The translations under genes and the position numbers were made by a program. A DNA stretch of 64,000 nucleotides, from assembly GCA_003640385.1 (NCBI GenBank), contig RCAB01000262.1:1-64000 (forward strand). The letters run 5' to 3'. The notes beneath the pieces were generated by a model, which worked only from the letters and a program-made list of their open reading frames with translations, had not been told where the DNA came from and did no database searches. This stretch comes from Setaria digitata. Its lineage: Eukaryota; Nematoda; Chromadorea; Rhabditida; Setariidae. Below, one piece after another: positions 1 to 12,040 of this stretch. Every line of letters starts with the position of its first letter. Position 1 is the first letter of the stretch.

Positions 1-3000
1 GGAATGTAAAAATTTAAATTGTAAAAAATTTCCTTTTTATTTTGTTTTTTTTTCCTTGTTGTTTATGTCAAGTTTTTCATTTTTGCTGTGCTCTAAAAAA
101 AATTTAAGTATTCTCTAAATAAAATAAATTTATATTTTGGTATTTTGGAAACTCACTCTAAGTAATGATTTAGAAAATGGTAGGTGGAGATCATAGTAAC
201 AATAATTAATAAAAAAATAAGAAAAAAAAAAGTAATATCTCTTTGTTTAGGTTTCGTTCAAGTTCTTTTTTAAGCTTTTTTTTTTCACGTTTTTTTTTTT
301 TTTTTTTTTTTTTAGGCAAGCTTATTGCATTCTGATTTTTCAGGTTTCTCTAATTCCATTCGACGCAACAATTAATTAATGCTTCATTTTCTTTTCATGT
401 AAAACGTTCGAATTCATCTAAAACGATAACTTTTTCGCAAATTAGTTGCTTCTTTTGCAAGACTATTCACACAAGCAATATAATTTATTGGTAACTCTGT
501 GACCTTTCACCTTGGCACTTTTTTTTTAATACTTTTTTTTTTTTTTAAATGCAAAGCGGACTTTCCTGATACGCTATCTCGTATCTTTAAAATCAAGATA
601 ATTAAACGTTCACTTATTTGGTAATACATATAATATCTTCGGAGTCAAATAAAATTCTGCAAAATAAGAAATCGAATGATTATTTGTTGTTCTTTAAAAT
701 TAGTTATCGAATTTATTAAAGATCTGGTGTTCCTTCAGATTCAATTACTGAGTTATTACAACTTTCGATAATTTTACAAATTCTTATCAGAATTTTACTG
801 CTCCAGAAAAAGGGTACAATAAAGCTATAACCATGCTGAATGTTCCTCTAGTCGTAAGATTATATTAATTTGACATATGACTGAAAGAAACATCCAGAAC
901 GGTATTTAGCTCTTCGATCGCTGATCTGAATTTATCCATCCTCCTCATCATTGATTGATTGAGAATTGCTGCTTATCAGAAATCATCATTAGAGGAAGAG
1001 ACAAAGCTGTATTTAGCAAACCTAGTAATAATTTAATTCGTCGATGATATGTTGTTTTGGTAGAATTGTTGTTGTCAAGCTTTAATAAAAGAAATTATTT
1101 GATTTAATAATTTTAGAGTTTACAAAAATGTGCTGTTTTTTTTCTTATTGGAAAATATAATTCACTCTTTTTTTACTTAGGAAATGATGCAATCAAATGA
1201 TGACGAATGTTTTGCCCGGTGAGCATCGTCATTCAAATCGCTCGCCAATGACAAAACATTCCGTATCGTTTGACGAATCAAACAGAAAGGGAAAATTTTG
1301 TAGTTTAAATAAACAAAATAGTCAAATATTCAAAATCATTTTTTTCCATGCATTGCACTGAAAATGCTGAAAATTAATTCAAATAATGATGAGTAGTTGA
1401 GAAAATTGTACATAAATGAATAATTTAGTATCACACCCTTTAAACCCAAGCCAACTGCTGTAAGATCGTTTAGTATCAGTGTTGCAGAAATGGCCAACAA
1501 CAGCTGTCTTTAGATAACCCATATATTTACCTACCCTTACCCTACCCTAGTACTATTGCCTTATAGATAAACCCATACGTTACCTATCCTCTACCCTATC
1601 TTATCCACATGCTACTGGCTTTCCTTCTCCCGTCCTCCCATTCCATCTCTTTTATTCCCCTTCGCCATGATTTATCGACTCTCGACTCTCATATTCTCGA
1701 TCCCATTTTCCCCTAGAAAATACAATGCACTGCCTCTCTCTGCACCTTGACCTTTTTAGCTTATCAATTCACTGCAGATGTCGAACTACCCCTCTCCTCC
1801 AATGCGAGAGGACTGACATTGACCTTCCGCCGGCACTTAACACTACACCGACAAAATATTCATCTGTTTCCCTGTCTCTGTCCAATCCTCTTAACATTCC
1901 AAAAAGAATTTGCATTCATTTGTAATAAACAAAATGATTGGTATCAAACTTCTGTACAGTAATAAGTGTTAGAAAGATTTGAAATTATTACTCTATTCTC
2001 TTATTTTATATTCCTTTTAATCTTCTCATAGTAAAACATGCATGCATTGCTGAAGAGACGGAAAGATTTCAACATTTCGTGAAATCATTTCTGATCATTT
2101 TAAATTCTAAATTCATTATCACAAGTACCTCTTATCAACATGTTTCATAAGTGCATCAGAAAACATACAAAATTACTTCTTTCCAATCGCAGTTTCTTAA
2201 TTCATTGCAATGAGAAAAAGATGATGCGATTATAAAATTGCTAGCACTAATAAAATATTGTATGGGGGATGATAATCATATCATTATCATTTGCTTTAAA
2301 TAGACGAACTGTTGATTGTTGGACAAAACAAACGCAGCCTTTCCTATATCCATCCATCTGTAGATGAGTGATAATTAATACAAGTGATAAGACTGAATGA
2401 AATGATTCTTGTATTATATCTACAGCAGTAGCAACAGATATAAAGTATGAAATAGAATTTAATAAGAAATTTTAAAGCAAATAGAATTAAATCTTATCTT
2501 TCCAATATGGAAAAGGATTATCACGCGATGTTAAGAATGGAAATTACTCTTCCCGCTGTTATCATTATTGCTCTTATCTATGAGGTATTCTCAGTGGAAA
2601 ACTGAACTTTTGCTCAGTCTAAGATTGTATAATGAGATAAAGATGAGCATGATAGCAAGGCACATATATTTTTAGTATAGCTTATTTTAAATAATGCATA
2701 ATTTAGTTCCAATTTAATCCTGCAATTTGGTGATCATTTCAGTATAACTAATTTATAATGTTATTTTTTAAGCTAATTAATGGAGTTTCATTTTTGAAGT
2801 AGTATGATTTTTTTTTTACAGCACTCAAAAATTTATACACTACAAGGCAACAAAAAGTTTCAAAGAAGAAATTATTCTTAATGCTGAGAATTAATTTTGT
2901 TATGTATTCAAAAAATATATGATTTTTTTTGGAGCAAAATATTTTTGGTTGAAATTTAAAACGATAAAATAAAAAGTGAACTTTTTGAAGTGTTAAAATC

Positions 3001-3829
3001 AAAGTTACCTTAATTTTTAGTTTGATTATACAGCGATAAAAGCAATCTAAATTACTAAAATATTTACTTCAAGATTCGAATGGATTATGCACGACATAAT
3101 CATTGACAAAATCGGTCATTACATCATTAATTGAAAGGTCACTGAAAAACTGATCAATCAATCAGGCAGCAACGGTGGTACTGCATGAAAGTTCTGTTCT
3201 TTCCTTTTGTATAAGCAGTAATTTTCTGAATGAATATTTTAAAATTAATCTTGGTTAAGTAGAGAGCAAAGTGATATTCATTTCATATTGTACATAAGAG
3301 GAAGAAGAGCACCATAAGTTTAAACAAAATAATAGTTTAAAAATCGTTTAATAAATAATTTAATTGATCTAATGGCTAATTAAATACCATCATCAAAATT
3401 TATTGAACTATGAACAGTTGTTATAGAAAAGACGAGAATTATAATTGTGTAGTAATGGAATTTATTTGCAATGTAAATTCTCAATAATTGAAAAATTATT
3501 TGAAGTCACATTTTGTCGAAGTGATCTGAAAATAATATATGAATCAAATCAAATCTTCCTAATATTAATCGAATTTAACTACTTTTTTTTTGCTGCAGCA
3601 ATATTTCTCATTATAATTAAAATAAATGAGCAAAATGAATTTGACAATTGTTCCATTCTCAACCATATTTTAATTACAATATTTAAGTTCCTTCCGGGGC
3701 ATGCATTCATTTCTGTTATTAATAAAAAATGTAGTTCCATGAAATAGTACAATTTTTGTGATTTAGAATTCATTGCTGTAAAGTGACGGTTACATCGCAG
3801 TCGAGTTAATAATTTTCCTCGAATTAATA
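1..3829. other. Upstream non-coding region
   Basis: AT-rich sequence with many T and A homopolymers and no reading frame that looks like a conserved protein. Two patches stand out. A hairpin lies at 1193-1273 and is listed separately. A pyrimidine-rich, less AT-rich patch lies at about 1500-1960; it has two overlapping frames of 66 and 71 codons that I do not regard as genes. A strong acceptor-like TTTTTGCTGCAG ends at 3599, upstream of the first Tudor exon, and could be a trans-splice or 5' UTR splice site. Confidence 0.5.
1193..1273 (+). ncRNA. Possible pre-miRNA hairpin
   Basis: The segment folds on itself. An outer stem of 9 pairs (one G-U) is followed by a 3-nt symmetric internal loop. 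Next comes a 10-pair stem (GAATGTTTTG against CAAAACATTC), a small asymmetric loop and a 7-pair stem (GGTGAGC against GCTCGCC), closed by a 15-nt loop. That gives about 26 pairs in 81 nt, the size of a nematode miRNA precursor. It is less AT-rich than its surroundings, so it is not just A/T pairing. I do not recognise either arm as a known miRNA. The fold is directly visible; the miRNA role is inference, and the strand could be either. Confidence 0.3.
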
Positions 3830-6800
3830 ATGGAAATTGGTTGCTTGGATGCCAAGTGGGTATCTTTAATACAATCAATTGATGATGGAATTCGAACAGT
3901 TGCAATAAATGCCAATGTATCGCATGAAGTAAATTATAATTAATTTTTACATATTAATTAAAGGAATTTATCGCAAGAAGCATATTCGCATGGCAATCAA
4001 TTCTTTGCTATTCGATATTTTCAATTCTAAAGCATTCTTTTAAATCAATAATTAAAAATAGAGAAAGCGTTAAAAAACTTATGATGATAATTAAAATCCA
4101 TTGTATGTAGGATATTATTACTTTCCATAGTAATGATAATCTGTTAAATGAATTCAATCAGCTGTATTTAAAATATCATAATAAGCATCAATTCCTCCTC
4201 TGTATAAAAATCCTCAAGTCGATTTCTTTACAGCAATATGTAAACCAATCATTCCTATCACTTTTTTTTGCTACCTTATCAATCAGTCGTTTTAGTATCT
4301 TATCAGTTAGTGTAGCTCGAGAACTAAAAATTATCTAGTAAAGGAAAGTACCCAGGTTTTTTGTTTTTTTTTTCCTCTTTCTCTTTTTAAAATGGTATCA
4401 TTAAATTATCACTATCATTCCGCAACTATAGTCCTCCCCAATTTATAATTTACCAAATCTCATTTTAATTATAGTTATAACTGAAAAAAGGAAAATAAAA
4501 CAATCAAATTAACTGACGAATTAGATAGTTAATGAATTAAAGTTATGCAAGATGGTTTGTTTGCTCAACCAAACATTCTTTAATTACCTAATAATTTAAA
4601 ATATTAGAAATTAAGGATTTACGCTATCGATACATAATGGCATGCTTACATATCATTAAGCCATTCGAATATAACATTTGCAATTTGACAGCGAAACAAA
4701 AGGTTTGGAATATACATTAAAATTATTAAAATTATATCAAAAAATTTCTTACTAATTTTTTTTTCAATCAAAAGACTGACGAAAATACACGTCTAATCTA
4801 ATGCAAAATTTCCTTATCAAATTTTAAAATTTAAGATCGGATTTAATAGAGCAACAGCTGCATCAAAGAAACAAAAAGGCACTTTAGGAGAACAAATTGC
4901 AGCTGGTGATAATATTGTTACACAGGTGAAGCTAATATTTTCCTCATTTGAATTAAAACTTTTGAAATTTAAAAAATGACAGTAGTGATATCATAATTTT
5001 GTCCGAATTTTAATTTATTTCTGTAAAATATAAACTGACGGCAATTTCACAGGATTTCTGTTCAGCTACTACAATTTGTTTCACCACGGCTTCTTTAACT
5101 TTTTATCATAATTGCACAATTTCGAAAATAAAGAAAAACGCAAAAAGTTTTAAATTTTTGGCAAAAAAAAAAAAAAGAATGCACAACTCTGAGTTATTAA
5201 ACTGTTCCCAAAAATATAAAATAACAACTTTTAATGAAGAGCAATATTTTGGTTCTAAAATCACGCTGAAATATTTACAATATTACACAGTGCAAAATTT
5301 TGTAGGTTCTTTCAACAATTAAAATATTTTACTGCTAAATGCTATCACTAATCTATTATGATAGTGATAGCAGTATGGACAACGATGAATGAATTGAATA
5401 AATGATAAAAATTAAATTTTGCGACTGTCTAATTATCCTGATGTATTGTTAGATAAATAATTGTAGAACGGAAAAAATGGTAATCAAATTTATCGGCGTA
5501 TAGCAAATGATTATAATAAAGGTAAAACACGAATTTACTTTGTTATTATAAAAAATATATATTTATTATCAAAAAAAAAAAAGAAAATGCACGCATGATT
5601 CCATTATTATATAAAAACAAAAATGTAATCCATTTTCAATAGCAGTAATTAATTAATTCATAGTTCCTTTGCATTCACTCCATACGAAGCAAGACGAACA
5701 TTTTGGATGTTCCGGTGGCTATTATAATAATAAACCAGTAATCCGACAGCGTCCTCATCAAAGTTTCTATACTCGAAATAGTTTGTTAAACAAAATGTTG
5801 TAATTAATTATTCGTTGAAGTAATATCTTATTGTTCCAAGTAATATATATGATAGTCGTGTAGAAGTTATTAATAGCAACTGATAAACTTGATAGCAGGC
5901 TGTATTTTCGGTTTCATGGAATGTTTTCATTCGGGTAATGTAGTAATTAAGCAGAAGAAAATGAAATTGACCAATTAATTTGTTGGTGGTAACTAATAAA
6001 ATTAATTTATATGATAATGCAATTTTTACTTAATTTCCAGTTCGTGCTTCTGGTATACAGCCATATCGAGCTCCTGTTGCAATTAATGCCATTAATCAGA
6101 TTCGTCAGGCACGTGATACAACTTCCACCCCCTCATAATCAAATTATTCAGATCATTTCAAACGAAAATTGAGCTATCACTAGCAAAAAAAAAGAAATTT
6201 AAAAACAAAAATTTAAATTCAAATTTTATTTCAGTGGTACAGAGCATCAAATTTTATGTTTTCATCTTTCACCTACAGGACTTTCTTCAGAATTTCTCTT
6301 TGTTACAGTACAAAATGGGTAATCATATCAATGGGAATACATCAGTAACTGAAGCACTGATACAACCAAAAGGTTTAAATCGAAAAAAAGTATCAAAATT
6401 TTATTGTGATATTGAAGGTAAAGTTTCAGTAAATAGCAGCTATTTTTCAAAAAATTAAAACTGTCTAAAATCGTCAACCTAACGTGCACTACTGAAAAAT
6501 TAATGATGGTTCATTTCAAAGTTATCGCAAAATAATAATTAAATGTACTTGTCTACCAGAAAAAAAAATGACAAAATTTAAAACTTGTCCAAACAATAGA
6601 AAACGTGTTTTAGGATAAAGTTAGACTTAGATAGCCTCTCATATTCAAAGTGCGCAGCAAAAATTGACAAACTACTTGTACAATTTGTTTCATTAACAAT
6701 ATATATGGACATTTTCGTTGTAATTAAGCATTAAATTAAAAATTAGGCAAAAAAAAAACTTATTTTTTCTTATTTATCAAAAAATTTCAATTTATTTTTC

Positions 6801-9800
6801 CCTTCTTTGATCGATTTGAAACAGTTTAATTTGTTTAAAAAGTAAAATAAGAAGTGTAGAAGAGAAGATATAGATTAATTTGAAAAATTCTGGATTTATC
6901 AGATTTCAAAATCGTCTGCCTATAACAGAGTGTTTTAGCAGCATTAGCAGGCGAAATATCCGATGTGGAAGATGATAAAGAGCCAGTGATAGCCCGCGAT
7001 ACCTCGTTAAACAAAGTAAATGAGGTTGTTTTTTTTTTTTTTTTTCAAGAATCTTTCATATTACATAATTAGTTGTTTCATTTTACCTAAATATTCAAAA
7101 TAAATTATCATTTTCTGCTGAAAACCAAATTTTTTTTAAAAAAAAAAGGAAAAAAGAAATCTTTGCACTGGAATTACAAATATAGTTATCTCATTGATCT
7201 TATTGAGGCCAGTCAGAATCTTTCATTAATTTAGTTTTGGTGTGGAGTCTTCTAGTTCTTATCATTTTACAACAATGAAAGTTGCAGTTATCAAATGATA
7301 ACCCTATGCTACGTACCAGTGCATTATTTGCAAAGCAAAAGATATCACTAGTTGAAGAACAATTGAAAAAAAGCAAACAATATGAAACAAGAATTGTTCG
7401 CTATCCAATTGGAAAACCCTTAGCACTTAATATTATTCATAAAGTAATATATAAAGTAATAAATTTTAAATCAATTAATTATTAAAATTCCCGTTTCAAT
7501 ATAATATTTATTTATCAATTATTAGATTCATAATTGCCATGCAAGAAATGGAACTCTTTATTAAACAACCTTATCATCTTCTTGAATGCAAAAAAAAAAA
7601 ATTGCAATATACTTAACCACCATGCTATTTATTGCTAATTAATGATGCAAGAAATAATTTTTGAATTTTACTGATTAAATAATTTATCATCGACGTTTCT
7701 TCTTATATTAATCAAATAACAAATAATTAAATAACAAGTCGTTCAAATGACATAAAATGGATGATGGCCAGATGTGACTACCTAGGTATTTTCGCATCCA
7801 TGATTATTTCTTCACTTAGGTATACGTCATTGAATTAGAAGGTGCACATGCTTGGGTTCGTTTATGTGACGGTGATCGACCACCTTGTTTTGACGCAGCG
7901 CACGTGACGCTAAAAGCAGCAAAACCCTTGGAATGGGAAGAATTGATACCAGGTACACCATGTGTGGTGCTTGCACGATTCAATCCTCTTGATATCGTGA
8001 ATGACGGAATTTCACGTGAGCTTACTGAGGTTTGTCTTTGCGCTTAAACATCTATTACTTGATAATGACTTAAAGCTAAGTGGACAAAAGCAAGCTAACT
8101 TATATCAGGATAATACTAAATTCAAAAGTATATTTTCAATGTTAGCGAATGATTGGAATGTTGTACTTTTTGCAGTTCAGTTAATTAATTAGAAGTTGTT
8201 TCATAGTTTTACTCAATCAGATGAATCTAATTAAAAAATCTGAACAAAATTTTCTAATTCAGCAAACTTCATTATTCGTTGTTGCAGTTTGAATCATATG
8301 CTCGTGCTATTGTTGAAGAATGTAATCATGCAACAAAGACAGCTACCGTTCGTTTGGTTGATTACGGATTCCGCCTCACGCAACTGGACAATACCGCCAT
8401 CAAGCCATTAACAATTGCCTTTGATGGACCACCATTAGCAATACGCTTGCAAATTGATCTATTACCAAAGGTAATGTTATCAATGTTTTATTCAATTCTC
8501 GTAAATTTTGCAACGATTTCACATTCGAAAACTTCGTCTTCATACTGAAATATAAACACAACATTCGAACATTTCAGCTATTAATTTAAATTTCATTTTC
8601 TTCAGAAACAAAAGGACTATTTACAACGATATGCAACACTTTGTATTCGACTTACCGTATCACGAGAGAAGCAATTCTTATGCTGGTCAAAAACCTGGAA
8701 AGCAATTGACGTACAGGTAAAAATCAACAAAATTATACAGAATTCTCAGTCTTACCTAAAATGATCAAAGCTTTTTATTGTCGTGAAAAGAGGAAAAGAT
8801 TAATTGATTAATTATGTGAAATGAAGAACAGTTACGAAATGCTTAATATATCCAAATTCACGAAGTTCATTGTAGCTTAGACATAAAATGCTTCTGTTCT
8901 TTTCTTTCTTTCTTAAATTATAACTCCTTTTGTAAACAATTGAACTATTTCATCCATTTCCTTCACTGATTACCGAGTTATTTATTGCTGCAGCTTCTTT
9001 GATTTAGCTTTAAGAAGTTAAAATTCGAAGACTTTAGTTTGGTTTAAATTTATACATTCTCTACCTAAAATTTAATCCAGATTTCAATTATTACAATGAT
9101 TTAGAAACAAAACTGGAATAAAGAAAATAGTGATTGCTCATCAAGCATAAAATCAGCTGAAATGCATAATTTGAATGATCAACAATGCGGTAGGAATGAT
9201 GCATATTTGCGAATATCTAATTAATAATTAGAATTGTTTATTGAAAAATGCGATGCATTAATGTGGTAATTATTCATTTCCTATCAATATTTCATCTGAA
9301 ACAATGTGATACTTCGCAGCTTCTCCAAGTTTTGGCCTAGTAGCACGGGCTTTTGTTTCATCCTGGCTTAACAAGGATCATAAACGAGCTGGTGGACCCG
9401 GGATTGAGGCTGCTTTATGTGGAATAACCAAAAGTCGTTCAGGTTTATTCGGGAATTTTTCAAAAATAATTTGATATCAAATCATTTAGGTTCATTCAAA
9501 TAATGTAGTATAAAACAAGAAATAATATACGAAATATCTCTAGCATTTAACAGTAAAATTTATAGTTTGTTAATTAAGGCTTTAAAGGATAGACTTATAA
9601 TATGAATGACTATATAACATGATTTTGGTTTTTTTTTTTTTTTTTTAATTTAAAGAGCTAAAAATCGAAAGAAAAATTAATTTTTTTTTTCTAATTAGTT
9701 AATCTAGTCACATTTGCTGCAGAAATTTAAATCATGAATTTTTAAATCATAAAAATGGATTTGAGTAGAAAAATAATAAACAATGATTTATTGATTTATG

Positions 9801-11650
9801 AAAAAAATATTGGAAGTAACGGGATTTTTGCAGAGAAACAAGAAAACCAAAATTTTGGATTATAGTTCTTCTACAATTAACTTCGCTTTACTATGAATTT
9901 AGAAGAACATAATTTCAAATAAACTGGACCTTAACTTTAAAATATTTTAATTTACTCTTCGTCAGCTTACTTGGCTTAATTTTTCGTTTTTTTTTTTCTT
10001 CGTTTATAAAGTTTTTATTGTATTTGAAGTTTTTACGGGAATTTTTAACATTTCTAGAATATTTATGGAAAATTACTTATTATTTAGAATTGCCACCGTC
10101 TGAATTCGCACTGAATGGAGGAGATGACGAGTCTCTTGAATCTACCCAATCTTCTGATAAATGTTTCACTCAACCATCACAGAATCCCATCACTGTAATT
10201 ATTTTAGAGTTTTGCCGGAAGTTAAATATTTAGCATTGTGATGATATTTCCTTGCTTAAAAGCAGCATTCGTCACTTTTGTAAGTGAAATTTGTGCTTGA
10301 TTTAATGCAGTTTCTTTTTTCACTTTCACAAATTTCAGAAAAAAGATAGTGATTGGCCGGTGCTCACATATATGCCTAAAGTTTCGCTGCAATTATCGAA
10401 GAAGAAAGAAGGAAAAAAGAAAGGTGAACAGCGGTTGATAATAATTTAAATCATCGTCATAATCAGTACCTTTCTATAAAACTTTTAAAGCTCACTGATA
10501 GGATCGCTATTTAAAACATCGAGATCATTACTGATTAATTAATTGATGGGGAAGCATTTTTTTTGGCAATATATTTTAGCATTTATGTGTTATTTTTAAA
10601 ATCAAAAGTCAAATAATCTACAATCTACATGATCTTTCCAATTAGGGCTACTTGTTTCCATAGCTCTGATTTGAATTTCCTGAAACAGTATTGTCAGTCT
10701 TCCGTTTAAATGGTTCATCCGTCGATACGATAATTTTCGTGATTTAATTGCAGTAGCAGTCATTAGAATTTCTTATATTCATAAAAATTTTAAATAATTG
10801 CAGAAAAAAAGAGTTTCCTTCTGAAGAATGAATCAACAGGACTAGATATCCATGGTAACGATCCGGAAGATACCGTTCGGAACATTGCTGCTAACATCGT
10901 TACGGTGAAAAATTTAGATACTATTTCTTCCGTGATTTTTTTTTTTTTTTAACCTCTTTTTTTTGAACTAAAATCATATTTGACTTTTCACGCAGTTTTC
11001 TTTTTATTTTAATTTTATTTTCCTTCCTGAGAAGATGATCAATTTCGGCAAAACAAGAGAAAATATTCTTTCAAAGATAAGAAATTAATGGCATTAACAG
11101 AACCAGTTTTGATTTTTAATTATGATTTAAATTAAGTCAGTGTTTTGCTTTTTTTTTAAATTTTCCATCAAATATTCCAATTTAAAAATGATTACAACGT
11201 TTACAACAATTTACGTTCGTAAAGGCTGAGTTTAAGAGGACAAAATTCGATTTCGTTTTACAAATCTGCCTAATATTAATTTTTAAATTAAGAAACAGAA
11301 TTAATTAGTGACAATTCATCGTATAGCTCATGCAATTACTGTTATCCATTCCGTTTAAATTCTTTCAGTTAAGAAAACCTTTCAATTTAGTTCAATTATT
11401 TCGACAGAATTATCTCTGAAAAAAGAAAAACTTCAGCAACTTACTTGGAGTACAAATTTCTACTATAGTTTTCAATCTTATTACATGAAAAGGTGAAATT
11501 TTCGGGAACAGAAAAGATTATATAAGAAGCACAAATGGCATTATCATCGGTAACAAATAAACATACATGCCTGTGATTTATTGTAAATCAGAAATTCATT
11601 TTTATTATTGCTATTATTTTATTACAATCATCATAACTACTATAGTCATA

Positions 11651-11715
<65 letters not shown>

Positions 11716-12040
11716 TGACAACAATACTGGTAATGATAATAATAAAATGTATTATATAATGTTTTATTCTTATTAATTATCACTAATATATTATAATTAC
11801 ACTCGTCCTGCTTCCAGCACTATTTAGTGTGGCAAAAAGTATAAATTAGATTTTGAGGTTGACTTGATTTAATGGCACACTGCTAGCTGCGACATCTGCG
11901 CCAAAGTAATCTGTAATTCATAATTGATATCAATTCTTTTTTTACAAACAGACGAGCGCAAATCAGTAAGGGATGTCTTATTAATTGCAGATTTTCGGGT
12001 TACAGAAAGACAAAGTCAATTCCCGATAGCAAAGTACTAA
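3830..12040 (+). CDS. Tudor-domain protein, 16 exons
   Basis: Exons: 3830-3928, 4836-4925, 5690-5780, 6041-6112, 6235-6417, 6939-7015, 7288-7443, 7820-8029, 8288-8470, 8606-8716, 9105-9189, 9320-9442, 10088-10194, 10339-10423, 10804-10854, 11952-12040. All phases agree and the sum is 1812 nt (603 aa plus stop). The best match to a family is a Tudor core at residues about 299-365: a PGTPC start, then ESYARAIVEE, then LVDYG at 350-353 where the classic Tudor fold has VDYGN. Tudor domains bind symmetric dimethylarginine on RNP and Argonaute partners, so a role in small-RNA or germ-granule biology is plausible but inferred. Residues about 180-260 are acidic, then helical; the C-terminal third is low-complexity and lysine-rich. 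Exon 3 has a weak acceptor, and the first exon rests on frame openness only. Orthology to a named Tudor gene is not established. Confidence 0.75.
11655..11715. repeat. (TAA)n microsatellite
   Basis: About twenty perfect TAA units inside the last intron of the Tudor gene. The 69-codon poly-isoleucine frame across it is an artefact of the repeat. Confidence 0.95.

Noticed and set aside
1777..1815. ATG directly after a CACTGCAG acceptor, reading MSNYPSPPMRED
   Set aside because: It ends at TGA after 12 codons with no GT donor before the stop, and no poly(A) signal pattern supports a gene.
2748..3905. Frames of 84-108 codons on both strands upstream of the Tudor gene
   Set aside because: Rich in Phe, Ile, Lys and Asn with homopolymer translations; one overlaps the first Tudor exon antisense. 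They are typical of AT-rich chance frames.
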